The position numbers and the translations under genes were made by a program. From assembly GCA_021201795.1 (NCBI GenBank), contig JAJQEF010000021.1, forward strand, positions 1 to 40,616: DNA of 40,616 nt, written 5' to 3'. Positions within the stretch are counted from its first letter, which is position 1; every line of letters begins with the position of its first letter. Under the pieces are notes generated by a model. It did no database searches, was not told the origin of the DNA, and saw only the letters and a list, made by a program, of their open reading frames with translations. Of this stretch, positions 34,369 to 40,616 are shown one piece after another. The DNA comes from Rikenellaceae bacterium. GTDB lineage: Bacteria > Bacteroidota > Bacteroidia > Bacteroidales > Rikenellaceae.

Positions 34369-36462
34369 ATGAATAAAAGCCTGATAAAACTGTCGCTGGA
34401 TAAGATTAAGAGAAAGTTCGAAGAAGAGCTCGGATGGCTGTCCGATGCCGCGAAGGATTCGCCTTCTTCGGAACGCTTCGCTGCGTCCGTAAATGATATG
34501 CTTGAAAAGAAAAAAGGTTCGGACATATATATCGAAAATGCGTGTGCTGCTATAAGGACTTTTATAAAATGTGACGGGAAGACGATACATGAACTTTCCT
34601 ACGAGAAAAATATAAGGATAGAGACATTTTCTGTCTTGTGGAAATTCCTTAGAGGGGAATATCTGCCGGATTTTCATCCTGATTTCTTTATCGACGTTTA
34701 TTTCCTGTTCATGCAGGCTGAAGGGAAATATTTCCCCGTGAAATATATCGGTCTGAGATCACATATGAGACGGTGGAAGAGCGGACTGGATGAAGACATA
34801 GTCGATATCAGAGCACAGAATAAAGATAGGATCATTAATCTGCTTGTTCATAAAATCAGCCACCGTTACAGTCCGCAGAACCCTTACAAGTTCGAGCCCG
34901 AAATGACGCATGAACAAAAAGTCGAAAAGATACACGAGTGGTGGTTCGATTACAGGTTCCATTTGTCAGCGGCAATAAAGAGTCCTACGGAGCTCAATCT
35001 TTTTATGGATTACAGCCTTTCGCCGGAAACTATGCTTATACTTATGGAGGGCAGGAAAAAAGGAATGCCGTTTTTTGTTACCCCTTACTATCTTTCGCTT
35101 CTCGATGTAACGGGTAAAGAATTCTATGACAGCACCATACGCAGTTACATAATATATTCGGAGAAGCTCGTAAAAACTTACGGCGATATAAGGGCATGGG
35201 AGAAAGAAGACACGGTAGTTTCCGGGGAGCCGAATGCCGCAGGATGGCTTCTGCCGAACCATAACAATATTCACAGACGTTACCCGGAAGTAGCGATAAT
35301 GATTCCCGATTCGATAGGACGTGCCTGCTGAGGGTTGTGTGCATCGTATCAGAGGATGTACGATTTTCAGAGCCAGCGGTTGAATTTCGATTTTCAATCG
35401 CTTACGCCCAAAGAGTCGTGGGATAAGAAGTTAGGACGTCTGATGGAGTATTTCGAGAACGATACCCAGCTCCGGGATATACTTATCACAGGAGGCGATG
35501 CCCTGATGAGTCAGAATAAGACACTTAGGAAGATATTGGACGCGGTTTACCGTATGTCTAAAAATAAACGCAAGGCGAACATCAATCGTCCCGACGGGGA
35601 AAAATACGCTGAGATTAAACGTGTAAGATTGGGCACGCGTCTGCCGGCATACCTGCCTGTGCGTGTAAATGAAGAACTTGTAGCAATACTCAGGGATTTT
35701 AAAGAGAAGGCTTTGACCGTAGGTATCGAACAGTTTATTATCCAGACTCACTTTCAATCACCGCTGGAGATGACGGTAGAGGCACGTGAAGCCATAAACA
35801 AAATACTCTCGGCAGGGTGGATAATAACGAACCAGCTGGTCTTCACTGTGAATGCATCGCGAAGGGGGCATACCGCCAAGCTCAGAAAAGTTCTGAACGA
35901 GGCCGGAGTCGTATGCTATTATACTTTTTCGGTTAAAGGGTTCGAAGAGAACTATGAACTTTTCACGCCTAACAGCAGGTCGATACAGGAGAGTATAGAA
36001 GAGAAATCCGCAGGCAGACTGTCTTCCGAAAAAATAGACGATCTTATAAAAGTTCTGAATCACGAGGGATTCAGTGCTAAAAAAATGCAGGAATTCCTGT
36101 TCTTTAACAAGGTACCTTTCGTGGCTACGGACAGAAATGTTCTTAATCTTCCCGGAGTCGGTAAAAGCATGTCCTTCGATACGGTCGGAATTTCACGTGA
36201 CGGTAAAAGAATTCTCCGTTTCCGATACGATCACAGCAGGAAACATAGTCCCATAATAGACAAAATTCCGGAAGTTTATATAATAGAAAATAAATCCGTA
36301 GCGGAGTATCTGCGCCAGCTTAAAACAATGGGAGAAGATATAAACGAATATTCTTCTATATGGAGTTACCGCAGCGGCGAGACCGAGCCAAAATTCAGAC
36401 TTTACGAATATCCGGATTATGATTTCACTATAACGGACGAGATCACGAACCTTAAAATATAA
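34369..36462 (+). pseudogene. Lysine 2,3-aminomutase-like radical SAM protein, stop inside the Fe-S motif
   Basis: A single frame of 697 codons with one stop. The first 320 codons (34369-35331) form the N-terminal region, ending NIHRRYPEVAIMIPDSIGRAC, then TGA (35329-35331). The rest (35332-36462) reads GLCASYQRMYDFQSQRLNF, DTQLRDILITGGDALMSQNK, and EQFIIQTHFQSPLEMTVEAR, as in KamA-family aminomutases. The cluster motif CxxxCxxC should span this site: the first Cys codon is 35326, TGA is at the next position (Gly in relatives, by my recollection), the second Cys is at 35338, but the third position (35347) is TAT, Tyr. Two changes in one motif would abolish the [4Fe-4S] cluster and SAM chemistry, so this looks like real decay rather than a reading error. 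Family members move amino groups in lysine or related compounds with PLP. Confidence 0.7.
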
Positions 36463-36489
36463 CAGGGCGGAAACCATTCCCGCCCTGTT
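36461..36489. terminator. Bidirectional terminator hairpin
   Basis: 10-bp stem AACAGGGCGG / CCGCCCTGTT, loop AAACCATTC, between convergent genes. Confidence 0.8.
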
Positions 36490-36505
36490 TAATGTTATCT
36501 TATCC

Positions 36506-38065
36506 TTATTCTGTATCCTGATACGTACGTATCAACTCAGTGAAATAAGCGACCATGTTCGAAAAATTTTCTACGGATATGTATTCGTTCTCATTATGTA
36601 TCGTCCGCTGTTCGTAGTTGTTGATTTTAACAGGCATGAAGCGGTAGATGTTATCGCTCACCTTCTGGTATTTGTATGCGTCCGTTCCGCCGATGGTCAC
36701 GTATGTGGTCACTATCGTTCCCGGATATATCTTTTCGACGGTATTTTTTATGGCCCGGAATGATTTTGTGTCAGCAGAAGACAGTCCCGACGCTTCACGG
36801 GCGTTGACTATCTCGATCTCGGTGTCGTAGCCTTCGCATATTTTTCGGACATGGTTCAATACGTCCTCGACGGTATCTCCGGGCAGAAGCCTGAAATTAA
36901 CCGTTATCTCGGAAACAGATGAAAGTACGTTCGCCGCGTCGCTTCCTTTAGCGCGGGTTACTGCGGTAGTCGTTCTTACGAGCGCGTTGGAAGCCGGTGT
37001 CTTTTCGAGGTTCTTAATGAGCAGGGGATTGAACAGCCATTTGTTGGCTATCGCCATACGCGTAGCAAAGCCCTGTTCGCCGCCTATGTTGTCGAGGAAA
37101 TCGGAGATGGGCGGTATGATGCGCGCCTTCATCTGGTTGTTGTTGAGTTTTTCCATGATCTCCGCAGCCATTACCAGCGAACCTTTTTTCGGAGGCATCG
37201 AAGAGTGTCCGCCGATTCCCGCCACTTTTATTTGTAGTGTAAGGAATCCTTTTTCACCGATCCCGACCAGTGCGATAGGACTGCTTACCTTGTTCAGGCC
37301 GTCGGCATCGATAATGCCGCCCTCGTCATATACCGCATCAAATGTGATTCCCTGCTGAAGGAACCATTCCGCGATATAGGTAGCTCCATGGAGTCCGCCT
37401 ACTTCTTCGTCATGACCGAATGAGAACCATATATCCTGTTGAGGTGTGAATCCTTCTTCTATTAAAGCGTCCGCTGCTTCCAGTAATCCGAAAAGCATAC
37501 CTTTCATATCGAGCGTTCCGCGTCCGTATATCCTGCCGTTTACGACTGCTCCGGAGAAGGGAGGCTGTTCCCATTCTTCGATGTAATTGTCGATAGGTGC
37601 CATCGCCGTATCCGCAGGACGAAAATCGACTTTAACTACGCTGTCCTCTGTCTGGTCGAAGCCCATCACAGGTACCACATCGTAATGTGACAGCAGGAGT
37701 ATCGGTTTGAGGTTCGGATTCTGCCCGTTCCAGCGGAAGACCAGGCCGTAACCGTTGATGGTCATCGTGTCCATCACTTCGTAAATATTAGGATATGATT
37801 CCATCAGATATTCATTGAACCTGTCGAATGGAGGGAAGTACGTGTCTTCATAATTTCCGGTGCTCACGGTGGGAATACTTATTCCGCCTGCAAAACGCTC
37901 CAGACTTCTTGCGGAGAGAGTTTTTGCCTGAGATACTGTCTCACCGGCAGTTTCAACCGGACTGTGTTTTACGAACGAATATGTCGATGTTTTTATAATC
38001 ACGATAACAGCTAAAACGGCGATGATTATCAGAAGCGTCGCCAGTATTTTTAAAAAAGTTTTCAT
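36506..38065 (-). CDS. M20 family metallopeptidase (PM20D1/Cps1-like)
   Basis: 519 residues. An N-terminal membrane anchor, MKTFLKILATLLIIIAVLAV, then an M20 zinc peptidase. Zinc-site residues are visible: His127 and Asp129 in LLLSHYDVVP, Asp186 in GRGTLDMKG, the catalytic pair Glu220-Glu221 in FGHDEEVGG, and a late His in RTIHNENEYIS. The dimerisation domain (IGGHSSMPPKKGSL) is intact. It is longer than cytoplasmic M20 dipeptidases and resembles the yeast Cps1/PM20D1 group, which act on peptides or N-acyl amino acids in the periplasm or vacuole; the exact substrate is unknown. Single gene, convergent with the aminomutase-like gene. Confidence 0.9.
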   Translation of the reverse strand: MKTFLKILATLLIIIAVLAVIVIIKTSTYSFVKHSPVETAGETVSQAKTLSARSLERFAGGISIPTVSTGNYEDTYFPPFDRFNEYLMESYPNIYEVMDTMTINGYGLVFRWNGQNPNLKPILLLSHYDVVPVMGFDQTEDSVVKVDFRPADTAMAPIDNYIEEWEQPPFSGAVVNGRIYGRGTLDMKGMLFGLLEAADALIEEGFTPQQDIWFSFGHDEEVGGLHGATYIAEWFLQQGITFDAVYDEGGIIDADGLNKVSSPIALVGIGEKGFLTLQIKVAGIGGHSSMPPKKGSLVMAAEIMEKLNNNQMKARIIPPISDFLDNIGGEQGFATRMAIANKWLFNPLLIKNLEKTPASNALVRTTTAVTRAKGSDAANVLSSVSEITVNFRLLPGDTVEDVLNHVRKICEGYDTEIEIVNAREASGLSSADTKSFRAIKNTVEKIYPGTIVTTYVTIGGTDAYKYQKVSDNIYRFMPVKINNYEQRTIHNENEYISVENFSNMVAYFTELIRTYQDTE

Positions 38066-38124
38066 ACTCAGATTTTTTTACCATAACAAATTTACCATAA
38101 AATTGTTATAGTCCGTGTGCGGAA

Positions 38125-38379
38125 TCAGTTTTTATATTTTCCTGCCCACTCTTTTATAGTGTCGCTCTCGACGTCGACGCCGAATTTTTCAGCCTTCTGC
38201 ATTATGCGGTGCGCGAGCTCCGGTTTTTCATCATCCTTTGCGTAACGGAAGTAGGATTCCGCCGCGTGTACGTGCTGTGCGTCGGGCATCGGAAATTCTC
38301 TTTTGGCAGGTAAGCCGAAGTCCGAGTCTTTTAGTTCTTTACGTTCCGCCGCATCGAGTTTATCGTTTGCCTTTTTCAT
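38125..38379 (-). CDS. Small conserved cytosolic protein (DUF6582-like)
   Basis: 84 residues, no signal or membrane segment. LKDSDFGLPAKREFPMPDAQ, HVHAAESYFRYAKDDEKPEL and AHRIMQKAEKFGVDVES resemble a widespread small domain seen in bacterial and phage proteins (LPDSxFALP..RxYPxPDxxH), assigned to DUF6582 from memory. Function unknown. It lies 4 bp after the GlsB-like gene, so both are in one operon, which suggests a stress-related role. Confidence 0.7.
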   Translation of the reverse strand: MKKANDKLDAAERKELKDSDFGLPAKREFPMPDAQHVHAAESYFRYAKDDEKPELAHRIMQKAEKFGVDVESDTIKEWAGKYKN

Positions 38380-38383
38380 GGAC

Positions 38384-38638
38384 TTAATATCTTTTCCTGG
38401 TGAATAATGCGACGATAAGCAGCAGTACGATTGCTCCGATTGTTGCGGTGATAAGGCTTCCGAGCATATTAGTGCTGTCGAGGCCCATCAAACCGAACAG
38501 CCATCCGCCGAGAACGCTTCCGATTACGCCTATTACGAGATTCAACAACAGACCCGATCCTGTGCCTTTAACTACCAGACTCCCGAGATAGCCGGCAACG
38601 ATTCCTATAAGTATATACCATAACCAATACATAAACAT
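38384..38638 (-). CDS. GlsB/YeaQ/YmgE family small membrane protein
   Basis: 84 residues with three Gly-rich membrane segments: LWYILIGIVAGYLGSLVV, LLLNLVIGVIGSVLGGWLFG and LGSLITATIGAIVLLLIVAL, ending TRKRY. This is the transglycosylase-associated (GlsB/YeaQ/YmgE) family, induced by general stress in many bacteria; biochemical function unknown. Followed after 4 bp by the small DUF6582-like gene. The start could be Met1 (38638) or Met3 (38632). Confidence 0.88.
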   Translation of the reverse strand: MFMYWLWYILIGIVAGYLGSLVVKGTGSGLLLNLVIGVIGSVLGGWLFGLMGLDSTNMLGSLITATIGAIVLLLIVALFTRKRY

Positions 38639-38736
38639 ATTTTTTTAGATTAATAATAATCCCGGATTCAATTCCTGTGCCGATAATTTTTTTAGAGCGA
38701 TAAAGTAAGGCATGGGCTTTGCAATATTCATTACGT

Positions 38737-38846
38737 ACCATACACGGTATGGTCTATATACTGATTTCATCACGCCGGTGGGCTGAAGCTGCACCGCCGG
38801 ATGAACGGGCAATGGACGCGAAGAGCGTCCCTTTGCCGTTTGTATA
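38737..38846. other. Intergenic segment with three successive hairpins
   Basis: The 220-bp gap holds ACCATAC/GTATGGT (38737-38753), CCGGTG paired with CACCG (about 38775-38797) and GGACGC/GCGTCC (38814-38830), the last extended by flanking imperfect pairs to about 38805-38840. No open frame fits. It could be a terminator region for the operon above, a small structured RNA or a repeat element; orientation is uncertain. Confidence 0.4.
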
Positions 38847-38859
38847 TTTCAGGTAAGGG

Positions 38860-39273
38860 TTAATCGAATATTTCTTCGCGGTCGATCCCATTGATACACT
38901 TCTTTCTGTATTTGAGGTAAAAAGGAATACGCATCGTGCTTATCATTATCCAGATTATTGCCGCTACAGCTATGGATAACAAATTATCGTTTTCATAGGA
39001 AAGTCCGGAAATATTCCATAATAGCGAGACTCCGATAAAGGAAATAAACGCGGCTATGTTATATTTTAGCCAGATATTCATTTTGGTTGGGCTTTCTTCT
39101 TTATATCCGAAATACAATCCGCATAGGTAGAATAGAAGCATAAAGATAAAACCTGTTATCATTAATGGGGTGTAAAGTTCAGCTTCGATCAGAGATGTTC
39201 TGAGATAATTGAAGCATATCGATAGAATTACGAAAATTACCGTAAATTTAAAAATGTTTTTTCCTGTTTTCAT
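38860..39273 (-). CDS. Small four-helix membrane protein with C-terminal DREEIFD tag, third of a tandem set
   Basis: 137 residues and four membrane segments (IFKFTVIFVILSICFNYL; PLMITGFIFMLLFYLCGLYF; WLKYNIAAFISFIGVSLLW; SIAVAAIIWIMISTMRIPFY). It ends IPFYLKYRKKCINGIDREEIFD. The next gene upstream ends with the same pattern (VPFYIRYVAKRRKLKGFDRD, then EIFD), and the third with KGFDPDEIFD, so all three are paralogues despite weak similarity elsewhere. Spacing of 18 bp shows one operon under the PadR-type gene at 40126. I recognise no family. A conserved acidic tail on the cytoplasmic end suggests a shared interaction partner. Confidence 0.65.
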   Translation of the reverse strand: MKTGKNIFKFTVIFVILSICFNYLRTSLIEAELYTPLMITGFIFMLLFYLCGLYFGYKEESPTKMNIWLKYNIAAFISFIGVSLLWNISGLSYENDNLLSIAVAAIIWIMISTMRIPFYLKYRKKCINGIDREEIFD

Positions 39274-39291
39274 ATCTGTTTAATTAAAAGG

Positions 39292-39696
39292 TTAATCGAA
39301 TATTTCGTCGCGGTCGAAGCCTTTGAGTTTTCTACGTTTGGCCACGTATCTTATATAGAACGGAACATGTACCAGGTTCAGCGCGAACCATGTGGAAAAT
39401 ATACGGTATATCATTATTCTTTCCATAATGGGGGGATTGGAATATGCGTACCAGATAACCATTACGGATGAAAATGCGATCATCCCCCAGAAGTTATATG
39501 GGAACCATGCGCCGATGGGTTTATCTTTTTTCGATTTATGGCCGAAGTACCAAACGCTGGAGTATGCCAGTATGCTGAATATAATGGATGAAAACATCAT
39601 TCGGTAGGATTTCGATATTCCCAGTATAATAATTAATCCGAGTGATAATACTACTATCGATAAAATAAATAATATAAAATTTTTTTTGGTGTTCAT
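39292..39696 (-). CDS. Small four-helix membrane protein with C-terminal DRDEIFD tag, second of a tandem set
   Basis: 134 residues: FILFILSIVVLSLGLIIIL, MFSSIIFSILAYSSVWYFG, FWGMIAFSSVMVIWYAY and FSTWFALNLVHVPFYIRY are the membrane segments, then a basic stretch (KRRKLKG) and FDRDEIFD. It shares the [IV]PFY[IL][KR]Y and DxEIFD ends with the gene at 38860 and the tag with that at 39717. It is intact and follows the third paralogue by 20 bp. No known domain; small multi-helix proteins behind PadR-type regulators are often involved in resistance or membrane stress, but that is only inference. Confidence 0.65.
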   Translation of the reverse strand: MNTKKNFILFILSIVVLSLGLIIILGISKSYRMMFSSIIFSILAYSSVWYFGHKSKKDKPIGAWFPYNFWGMIAFSSVMVIWYAYSNPPIMERIMIYRIFSTWFALNLVHVPFYIRYVAKRRKLKGFDRDEIFD

Positions 39697-39716
39697 GGCA
39701 ATATTTTTAATGATTA

Positions 39717-40124
39717 TTAGTCGAATATTTCATCGGGATCAAAACCTTTGATCTTTTTCTTTCTGGCTTGGGATACAGCTAAAACAACCACAGCAAATCA
39801 CACTATGACAAAAAATAAGATCGAATTCAGATTTTCACGGTCGGAACTTAAACCCAGTTTATGCCACAGAATCATAATGGCGAGATATACCGTGAGGCCT
39901 CCGGCACTCATCATGCTTCTTTTGTATGCAGGCAGGCCACTCATTTTTCTGCGTAAAAAATATCTATCGTATAGCACAGCTGCGCACACAATAACGGCGA
40001 ACAAAATGGCGAACATCCAGGTTTGCCCGTATTCTACGATCCATGTCTTGACGTAGCAGAAAACTATGGATATAAGGGCGATGACGATGAGATACAAGGT
40101 CAGGATTTTTTTGTATTTTTTCAT
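39717..40124 (-). pseudogene. Small membrane protein of the tandem set, interrupted by an in-frame TGA
   Basis: From ATG 40124, MKKYKKILTLYLIVIALISI and further segments CWMFAILFAVIVCAAVLYD-like and MMSAGGLTVYLAIMILWHKL, to TGA 39798-39800 after NSILFFVIV. The frame continues FAVVVLAVSQARKKKIKGF, then DPDEIFD, ending at TAA 39717. Joined it has 135 codons, four helices and the family tag, so the TGA (possibly a former TGG) breaks the fourth helix. It starts 1 base after the end of the PadR-type gene, so it is translationally coupled to it. Confidence 0.65.
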
Positions 40125-40125
40125 A

Positions 40126-40488
40126 TCACTTTTTAATTAATTCGAGGATGTTTTCATTGTAAAAAAGCATAATATTTCTTTTCAGAAATTCTTCGAGAAG
40201 TTTTTCCCCGTCCTTTGTGAGGAAGTAGTATTTACGGTCCGGCCCTTTGTTCCCTTTGGCTGTTTCGTAATCCACGATTTCGAGTTCACGGTATTTTCTG
40301 AGGCTTCTGTAAAGACTTTGGTCCTCACAATGCATAGTTTTGCAGGAGTTTATCTCGACGAATTCCCTTATCTCGTCCACGTATTTTTTCCCGTCCTTTA
40401 ATGCGAGGAATATCCAAAGGGTTAACTGTCCTTTTTTGTAGGTTTCCTCCCAAACCATTAAAAGTTCGAACAGTAATTTTTGTTTCAT
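40126..40488 (-). CDS. PadR family-like transcriptional regulator
   Basis: 120 residues. A winged helix with GQLTLWIFLALKDGKKYVDE, then DQSLYRSLRKYRELEIVDYE and the wing KGNKGPDRKYYFLTKDGEKL, as in PadR regulators, which repress small operons and respond to ligands or membrane stress. CysCKT-type residues (NSCKTMHCED) are an unusual insertion and might sense redox or metal. It heads the operon with three small membrane proteins (TGA stop 1 base from the next ATG). A full promoter and a palindrome overlapping the predicted start site lie upstream, which suggests autorepression. Confidence 0.8.
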   Translation of the reverse strand: MKQKLLFELLMVWEETYKKGQLTLWIFLALKDGKKYVDEIREFVEINSCKTMHCEDQSLYRSLRKYRELEIVDYETAKGNKGPDRKYYFLTKDGEKLLEEFLKRNIMLFYNENILELIKK

Positions 40489-40505
40489 AATTATATCTTA
40501 AGTAT

Positions 40506-40520
40506 TATACATCTTGTATA
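40506..40520. promoter_or_regulatory. Candidate PadR operator, perfect palindrome
   Basis: TATACA-TCT-TGTATA is a perfect inverted repeat just downstream of the -7 box of the PadR-type gene, covering the expected transcription start. A related half-site region, ATGTATGTATAC, lies at 40527-40538. Confidence 0.5.
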
Positions 40521-40523
40521 TTA

Positions 40524-40554
40524 CAAATGTATGTATACTTTTTTAATTTCCAAA
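40524..40554 (-). promoter_or_regulatory. Bacteroidota-type promoter of the PadR operon
   Basis: Minus strand: TTTG (40551-40554), exactly 19 bases, TACATTTG (40524-40531). Perfect match to TTTG-N19-TAnnTTTG. Confidence 0.85.
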
Positions 40555-40594
40555 TTAAGTGGCATTTAAATTGAAGGATTATAGAAAAATTATT

Positions 40595-40616
40595 ATGAAA
40601 TATACACAAACAATAC
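40595..40616 (+). CDS. Possible start of a divergent gene, cut by the window end
   Basis: ATG 40595 opens MKYTQTI before the sequence ends. Only seven codons are visible, so this is a suggestion based on position, divergent from the PadR-type gene. Confidence 0.2.

Noticed and set aside
35329-35331. Selenocysteine in the radical SAM protein
   Set aside because: UGA sits where relatives seem to have Gly, the third Cys is also lost, and no selenocysteine genes or clear downstream stem are visible.
1-40616. UGA recoded as a sense codon
   Set aside because: In-frame stops are of all three kinds, the expected residues differ (Arg, Gly, perhaps Trp), and TGA ends intact genes such as rex and the C10 peptidase.
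1-40616. CRISPR arrays, insertion sequences or prophage
   Set aside because: No spaced direct repeats, transposase, integrase or phage structural genes were found on either strand.

Overview
The window looks like a chromosomal segment from a member of the Bacteroidota, most likely order Bacteroidales. Evidence seen directly: promoters of the TTTG-N19/20-TAnnTTTG type with few purine-rich ribosome binding sites, short type II lipoprotein signal peptides, C10 (streptopain-like) peptidases, a type III glutamine synthetase, a DUF4153 membrane protein and an M20 peptidase of Bacteroidota type. The genus cannot be named from the sequence alone.

Layout. 1-8.2 kb is an AT-rich accessory region of surface and secreted proteins: a lipoprotein with an Asn/Ser/Gly linker and a JAB/RadC-like C-terminal domain followed by a small exported protein; a broken C10 protease with a broken lipoprotein partner; and on the other strand an intact C10 protease followed by two related lipoproteins. 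A tRNA-like transcript with its own terminator (about 8.29-8.48 kb) separates this from the core. Then come fucO, a small Spy-like periplasmic protein, and a minus-strand operon prfA - yciI-like (broken) - pyrF - rex - ribF-like, with a yqeY-type gene upstream. A multiply frameshifted membrane protein fills 14.7-16.3 kb.

16.6-30.7 kb is a co-directional nitrogen-assimilation block: a strong promoter, a leader with a 20-residue Gln/Asn-containing ORF and alternative hairpins, an outer-membrane porin-like protein, P-II, Amt, asparagine synthetase AsnA, glutamine synthetase III, both glutamate synthase subunits and a long amidophosphoribosyltransferase-like protein. It runs from ammonium capture to Gln, Asn and Glu and on to amidotransfer, with inter-gene hairpins that may set expression steps.

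30.8-40.6 kb holds two broken hypothetical genes, a DUF4153 membrane protein, a lysine 2,3-aminomutase-like radical SAM gene broken inside its Fe-S motif, an M20 peptidase, two small stress-type proteins, and a PadR-type regulator driving three tandem small membrane proteins that share a C-terminal acidic tag.

The window carries an unusual number of coding lesions: six in-frame stops of all three kinds and about eight frameshifts, several of these in homopolymers. All are in accessory or non-housekeeping genes, while long core genes such as gltB are intact. This fits either active gene decay in a host-associated lineage or residual assembly errors; read mapping would decide. Candidates for undescribed biology are the JAB-domain lipoprotein pair, the C10-associated lipoprotein family, the PadR/tandem membrane protein operon, and the leader of the nitrogen operon.
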